Below, one piece after another: positions 60,269 to 64,000 of a DNA stretch of 64,000 nt; within the stretch, counting starts at the first letter, position 1, and each line of letters begins with the position of its first letter. The DNA comes from Caldalkalibacillus uzonensis (GTDB taxonomy: Bacteria; Bacillota; Bacilli; Caldalkalibacillales; Caldalkalibacillaceae), in contig NZ_JAUSUQ010000001.1 in the NCBI RefSeq assembly GCF_030814135.1, positions 186,001 through 250,000 of the forward strand, written 5' to 3'. A model generated the notes under the pieces. The model was not told where the DNA came from and searched no databases. It worked only from the letters and a program-made list of their open reading frames with translations. Both the position numbers and the translations under genes were made by a program.

Positions 60269-61204
60269 ATGGAGAATCAAAAACAAGTCATCATTGGGGC
60301 ATGGTATGCGATAGCTGCTTATGCGGCTTGGGGATTGCTGCCTTTATACTGGAAACTGTTAGAAAACATCCCAGCGCTTGAAATTTTGGCTCACCGGATC
60401 ATATGGTCCTTTGTATTCGTCGCCCTCATTCTGGCTGTGAGCTCCAAGTGGCCACAACTGAAGAAAGAATGTCTCTCCATCTGTCGCAATCGGAAGCAAT
60501 CCCTTGCATTAATGTCCTCCGCTGTGGTCATCAGCGCCAACTGGTTGATTTATATTTGGGCCGTTAACAATGACCGGGTGATCGAAACCAGTCTGGGTTA
60601 TTATATCAATCCCCTGTTTAGTGTTTTACTGGGTATTGTTGTCCTTAAGGAGCGATTAACCTTCTGGCAATCTTGGTCATTTGTCCTGGCTACGATTGGC
60701 GTGCTGATTATCACTGTTAAATACGGCACCATTCCGTGGATTGCCTTATCACTAGCCCTCAGTTTTGCGTTATACGGCTTGGCCAAAAAAATAGCCAATC
60801 TAAATGCCATGATCGGCCTGGCCTTTGAGACGTTGTTAACCTTACCGGTAGCCTTATTATATGTGGCGTTGCTACACAACGCTGGAAACAGCTCCTTTGG
60901 TGCCAGCTCTGTCAGCACCTCTCTGCTTTTGGCGGGGGCCGGCATGGCCACTGCTCTTCCCTTGTTGTGGTTTGCCCAAGGAGCAAGGAAAATTCCATTA
61001 TCTATGCTTGGTTTTTTCCAATACATCGCCCCATCCATTACACTATGTCTGGGCATTTTCGTCTTCAATGAACCGTTTAGCAAAATTCATTTGATCAGCT
61101 TTATGTTTATCTGGAGTGCTTTAACACTTTACTCACTGTCAAAAACCAAACTCATGGTTCAATTGGAAACAAAACTGAACCGCAAAAAATCGTTTGGAGC
61201 TTAG
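60269..61204 (+). CDS. rarD: RarD-type EamA transporter
   Basis: A 311-residue protein with ten membrane helices. The RarD opening is AWYAIAAYAAWGLLPLYWKL, then ILAHRIIWSFVFVALIL, ISANWLIYIWAVNNDRVIET, SLGYYINPLFSVLLGIVVLK and, near the end, GFFQYIAPSITLCLGIFVFN. Named from chloramphenicol sensitivity in other bacteria, the substrate is uncertain and drug/metabolite efflux is assumed. The ATG at 60269 follows GAGGTAAC. No partner gene is adjacent. Confidence 0.9.
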   Translation: MENQKQVIIGAWYAIAAYAAWGLLPLYWKLLENIPALEILAHRIIWSFVFVALILAVSSKWPQLKKECLSICRNRKQSLALMSSAVVISANWLIYIWAVNNDRVIETSLGYYINPLFSVLLGIVVLKERLTFWQSWSFVLATIGVLIITVKYGTIPWIALSLALSFALYGLAKKIANLNAMIGLAFETLLTLPVALLYVALLHNAGNSSFGASSVSTSLLLAGAGMATALPLLWFAQGARKIPLSMLGFFQYIAPSITLCLGIFVFNEPFSKIHLISFMFIWSALTLYSLSKTKLMVQLETKLNRKKSFGA

Positions 61205-61298
61205 TTACCTCTTGTTGAGATTATGGTGGTTTGCCAATTGTTGCTGAGCCATTTTGATCATTTCCTTTACCATTTTGCCGCCGATTACGTCTGGCCAT
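61205..61298 (-). pseudogene. Possible small gene with a frameshift, abutting rarD
   Basis: An ATG at 61298 has AAAGGGG nine bases upstream and begins MARRN. One frame over the sequence reads VIGGKMVKEMIKMAQQQLAN then HHNLNKR to a TAA at 61207-61205, exactly abutting the rarD stop. Removing one base would give a 30-residue amphipathic protein. The family is unknown. Confidence 0.25.
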
Positions 61299-61404
61299 CC
61301 AGGTCATCCCCTTTCTTTGTGCTAAAATTAGCTTAACTCATCGGTCCACGGACTATTCATGGCACATGATTAACGCGGCCACAGTTACAATCTGACACTC
61401 CCAA

Positions 61405-61440
61405 AGTACAAAAGAGCGATGCCCATCAATGAACATCGCT
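61405..61440 (-). terminator. Terminator after the small cysteine-rich gene
   Basis: AGCGATG and CATCGCT form a 7-base stem followed on the minus strand by CTTTTG, 13 bases past the stop. Confidence 0.65.
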
Positions 61441-61452
61441 TGATGTAAATCC

Positions 61453-61653
61453 TTATTTAAACGCTTTTCCTTTGGTGAGGATACAAGGTACACCATAGCC
61501 TATAGCCCCTGGCTGGGACATCTTTTCCAAGTAGGCCAGGCCGCGTTCACACTGCCGGCAAGTTTCACACTTGTCCGAAGTGACGATTTTCATCGTATGT
61601 TGAAACTTGCCTGCCGGCTGCCTGTTGAACCGCTTTAGTTTCTTTTTGACCAT
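61453..61653 (-). CDS. Small cysteine-containing protein (unknown)
   Basis: A 66-residue basic protein: MVKKKLKRFNRQPAGKFQHT, MKIVTSDKCETCRQCERGLA, then a tail with VPCILTKGKAFK. The CxxCxxC run plus a fourth cysteine suggests a small metal-binding site. The ATG at 61653 follows GGGGAAGGTAGGG. No family was recognised. It stands alone with its own terminator. Confidence 0.65.
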   Translation of the reverse strand: MVKKKLKRFNRQPAGKFQHTMKIVTSDKCETCRQCERGLAYLEKMSQPGAIGYGVPCILTKGKAFK

Positions 61654-61856
61654 CCCTACCTTCCCCTTCCGCACAAGCAGTCATTTCTCAATCTACCGTA
61701 TTGTATGTGCGGAAGGTTGAGTTGTCTCACCCTGTTATGCCTATTTTATTCTAAATTTATTCTAAATAGTGGCAATAGTTGTTTGGCTAGTTCTTGCAGT
61801 TTGATGGTTGTATCTCCCTCTCTAGACATCTTGGATATTAAACTGAAATAAAAAAA

Positions 61857-61916
61857 GACCCAAAATATATAAGGTCACCTTAAAATCAGGCCTGTTACCC
61901 TTATATATTTCAGGTC
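61857..61916 (-). terminator. Long hairpin terminator after the BglG-type antiterminator gene
   Basis: AAATATATAAGG and CCTTATATATTT form a 12-base stem, extended by GACC/GGTC after a small bulge. On the minus strand TTTTTTT follows. It lies 45 bases past the stop. Unusually long, with a 23-base loop. Confidence 0.8.
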
Positions 61917-61961
61917 CTGCCCGGGAATCACCGGTCACAATCCCTTATCATTCTGTGGTAA

Positions 61962-62810
61962 TTATGCTTTGTCGGCGACACGCTGCAAATGCAGGGAAAT
62001 ATAGCCAATTTCCGACTCGGGAAAGATAATGCCGTATTCGTTTTCCAGATATTGAGCCAGCTTTTGGGCGCATTGAAACTCTTGTGTGTATTTATTTTTA
62101 ATCAGCGCCAGCATGTCTTGATCCATGGCGTGAAATGGTTCGTCACTTTCCGCTCTCATTAAGGCGAAACGAAGATGGGTAATTAACCCCTGATATGAGA
62201 GGCTCTCTTGATCAAGGTAAATGTCCAGCTCTTGTTCAATCATGCTGGTTAGCTCATTAATCATGGTTGTTTGCCTCAGGGTATTTTCCATGCTGCTGTC
62301 CTGAATTTTGGCGGTGTGGATGTGAAGGGCAATATACCCTGCTTCATCCGGGGGCATGTTGACATTCAGTTTATCTTTCACGTATCTTATGGCCCACATG
62401 CCAATTTCAAACTCTTTTTTGTATAAGACCTTGATCTCGTTCAGTAACTTGTTCTCTATCTTGATGCCGTTTTCAATCCGGTCAATAGCAAATGACAAGT
62501 GATCAGTCAGGGCAATATGAATATGATTGTTCAGTTTGGTTCCCAGTTTCTTTTCAGCATAAGAAATAATATCTTCGGCAAGGGCAATGTGCTCTTCAGG
62601 AAGGGTGCGCAACAGTTCCTGAAACTTTTCATTTTCCTCTTTCATGACAAAGATTTTTTCAATCTTTTCTTTGTTGATAATATCATTTTTCCGCTTTTGA
62701 AAACCAATGCCTGCACCCATGACGATTTTTTCTTCATGACCATCTTTGACCACAACGGCATTGTTATTGAGGATTTTTTTAATCTTTAGGGGGTTAGATC
62801 TGGACCGCAT
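61962..62810 (-). CDS. BglG/GlcT-type transcriptional antiterminator
   Basis: A 282-residue protein. The N-terminal RNA-binding CAT domain is KKILNNNAVVVKDGHEEKIV with MGAGIGFQKRKND. Two PRD domains follow, with regulatory histidines in LTDHLSFAIDRI, YIALHIHTA, LITHLRFALMR and YISLHLQRVA. It binds RAT hairpins in nascent mRNA to prevent termination and is controlled by PTS phosphorylation. The ATG at 62810 follows GGAGAGGTGG. It follows crr in the same direction, so it may be GlcT-like, but LicT or SacT cannot be excluded. Confidence 0.88.
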   Translation of the reverse strand: MRSRSNPLKIKKILNNNAVVVKDGHEEKIVMGAGIGFQKRKNDIINKEKIEKIFVMKEENEKFQELLRTLPEEHIALAEDIISYAEKKLGTKLNNHIHIALTDHLSFAIDRIENGIKIENKLLNEIKVLYKKEFEIGMWAIRYVKDKLNVNMPPDEAGYIALHIHTAKIQDSSMENTLRQTTMINELTSMIEQELDIYLDQESLSYQGLITHLRFALMRAESDEPFHAMDQDMLALIKNKYTQEFQCAQKLAQYLENEYGIIFPESEIGYISLHLQRVADKA

Positions 62811-62941
62811 CTGCGCACTTCCACCTCTCCTTATAAGAGACAACCGGACTGTCCAATTGAGGGCTGTAATTACCTTTTGAGACCTGCCCGCCTGGCCGGA
62901 CTGACGCACTTATCCAAGCAGGCAGCCCCATTGGCGTATGG

Positions 62942-63442
62942 CTATTCCTTGATTTTGAGCTTGATCAAATCATGTTGTCCGGCTGTAACTTTATTATGGT
63001 GGATTTGCTGCACATTTTCAACGTGACCTCCATTTGTTATGACCACCGGTGTAACCGTACTTGCCGCTTTCTCTTCAACCAGACCGAGATCAAAGGTGAT
63101 CAGCAGGTCACCGGCTTTCACTTTATCCCCCTGTTTGACATGGGCCTCAAAACCTTCTCCCTGCATATTGACCGTGTCAAGCCCGATATGAATCAGTATT
63201 TCCACACCAGCCTTGGAGCGGATGCCCACAGCGTGTTTGGTGTGAAACACTTGCACAACCTCACCGTCAACTGGAGCGACGGCTTTTCCCTCATCCGGCT
63301 GAATGGCGATGCCGTCGCCCATCATTTTTTGTGAAAATGTGGGATCAGGCACCTCTTCCAACCTAACCACTTGTCCACTTAAGGGAGCAACTAAAGTTTC
63401 TTCGCTGGGCTTGCTTTTAATGCCAAACCATTTTTTAAACAT
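62942..63442 (-). CDS. crr: PTS glucose-type EIIA component
   Basis: A 166-residue EIIA-Glc protein. The start MFKKWFGIKSKPSEETLVAP leads into the beta-sandwich. The two active-site histidines are in VFHTKHAVGI and ILIHIGLDTVNMQGEGF (the phosphorylated one). It takes phosphate from HPr and passes it to an EIIBC permease. The ATG at 63442 follows GGAAGGTGATTG. It lies 30 bases after ptsI. Confidence 0.94.
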   Translation of the reverse strand: MFKKWFGIKSKPSEETLVAPLSGQVVRLEEVPDPTFSQKMMGDGIAIQPDEGKAVAPVDGEVVQVFHTKHAVGIRSKAGVEILIHIGLDTVNMQGEGFEAHVKQGDKVKAGDLLITFDLGLVEEKAASTVTPVVITNGGHVENVQQIHHNKVTAGQHDLIKLKIKE

Positions 63443-63472
63443 TGTCAATCACCTTCCCAGAACGCATTGGAA

Positions 63473-64000
63473 TCAGGAAATTTTAAATTTGTCCTTTACG
63501 TAGCTGACAACTTCTTCAGTGGTATTCATATTAAGCACTTGCTCTATCATGTTTTCCACCTGCGACTTGCTTAACTGGCTGATTTGATTTCGGGCAGGCA
63601 AAATGGAAGTGGCACTCATACTAAACTCATCTAATCCCAGTCCTAGTAAAATAGGGATGGCCAGTGGATCACCAGCCATTTCACCGCACATGCCAACCCA
63701 TTTTCCTTGTTGATGAGCGGCCTGGATAACGTTGTGAATCAGCCGCAAGAGAGCGGGATGGAACGGTTGATAGAGATAGGAAACCTGTTCATTCATGCGG
63801 TCCGCAGCCAGGGTGTACTGAATCAGGTCGTTGGTGCCGATACTGAAGAAGTCAACCTCTTGAGCAAAGCGGTCGGCCAAGACAGCCGTTGAGGGGACTT
63901 CCACCATAATCCCCACCTCAATGTTCCCGGCCACCTGCTCACCTGCCTCAACCAGCTTGTGTTTTTCTTCCTCTAAGATGGCTTTGGCCTGTCTGTACTC
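63473..64000 (-). CDS. ptsI: Phosphoenolpyruvate-protein phosphotransferase, enzyme I (partial, C-terminal part)
   Basis: The frame is open at the right edge and gives 175 C-terminal residues. It contains the PEP-binding blocks [38 protein letters not shown] and [20 protein letters not shown], with the catalytic cysteine in GMCGE. Enzyme I takes phosphate from phosphoenolpyruvate and hands it to HPr. It is co-directional with crr and the antiterminator gene, forming a PTS gene group. Confidence 0.95.
   Translation of the reverse strand, partial: EYRQAKAILEEEKHKLVEAGEQVAGNIEVGIMVEVPSTAVLADRFAQEVDFFSIGTNDLIQYTLAADRMNEQVSYLYQPFHPALLRLIHNVIQAAHQQGKWVGMCGEMAGDPLAIPILLGLGLDEFSMSATSILPARNQISQLSKSQVENMIEQVLNMNTTEEVVSYVKDKFKIS

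Noticed and set aside
62811-62941. RAT antiterminator hairpin or riboswitch between crr and the antiterminator gene
   Set aside because: A GC-rich hairpin with two wobble pairs is present, but no RAT consensus and no T-run follow.

Overview
The window comes from a spore-forming Firmicute of the Bacillaceae. Evidence: spoVIF, YheC/D and DUF2642 spore-type genes, the ylqG-ylqH pair, Bacillus-type tRNA genes and consistently strong AGGAGG-like ribosome binding sites. The moderate base composition and gene families would fit a thermophilic or alkaliphilic relative such as Caldalkalibacillus, but the species is an inference. Most genes lie on the minus strand. No rRNA, CRISPR array, prophage or intact insertion sequence was seen.

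1-6.8 kb: assimilatory sulfite reductase (cysJ, 5' part of cysI), a WrbA-like flavodoxin divergent from an HxlR regulator across a perfect palindrome, then a TPR/winged-helix regulator divergent from an M42-like metallopeptidase with an unusual N-terminal domain. 6.8-11.7 kb: a zone rich in broken genes (ABC permease, ABC exporter tail, frameshifted esterase, ribbon-helix-helix antitoxin relic) around two TetR-regulated hydrolase loci with visible operators.

11.7-17.9 kb holds the most striking locus. A clear TPP riboswitch with its own terminator precedes six minus-strand genes: a LuxE-type acyl-protein synthetase, a LuxC-type acyl reductase, a three-gene ABC importer of the SsuABC/ThiXYZ type and a short-chain dehydrogenase. 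Together they look like uptake plus stepwise reduction of a carboxylic acid to an alcohol under thiamin control. This suggests salvage of an oxidised thiamin or thiamin-precursor derivative (inference).

18-34.5 kb: mostly single genes for redox, lipid, sporulation and stress functions. They include a self-contained ECF41 sigma-factor operon with its signature promoter, an acyl-lipid desaturase, a manganese catalase and spore-coat-associated proteins. 34.7-47.2 kb: one long operon with an ABC-2 transporter, a coiled-coil protein, MoxR, DUF58 and two large von Willebrand A proteins. These probably form an envelope-associated chaperone/stress complex.

47.4-48.8 kb: thirteen minus-strand tRNA genes in two promoter-led units; two of them (Ile and Glu) have acceptor stems that do not pair and look chimeric. 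49-64 kb: a LiaR/NarL-type response regulator with a sensor kinase interrupted by an in-frame amber codon, two radical SAM proteins, a VOC-methyltransferase fusion, RarD, and the end of a PTS locus (ptsI, EIIA-Glc, BglG-type antiterminator).
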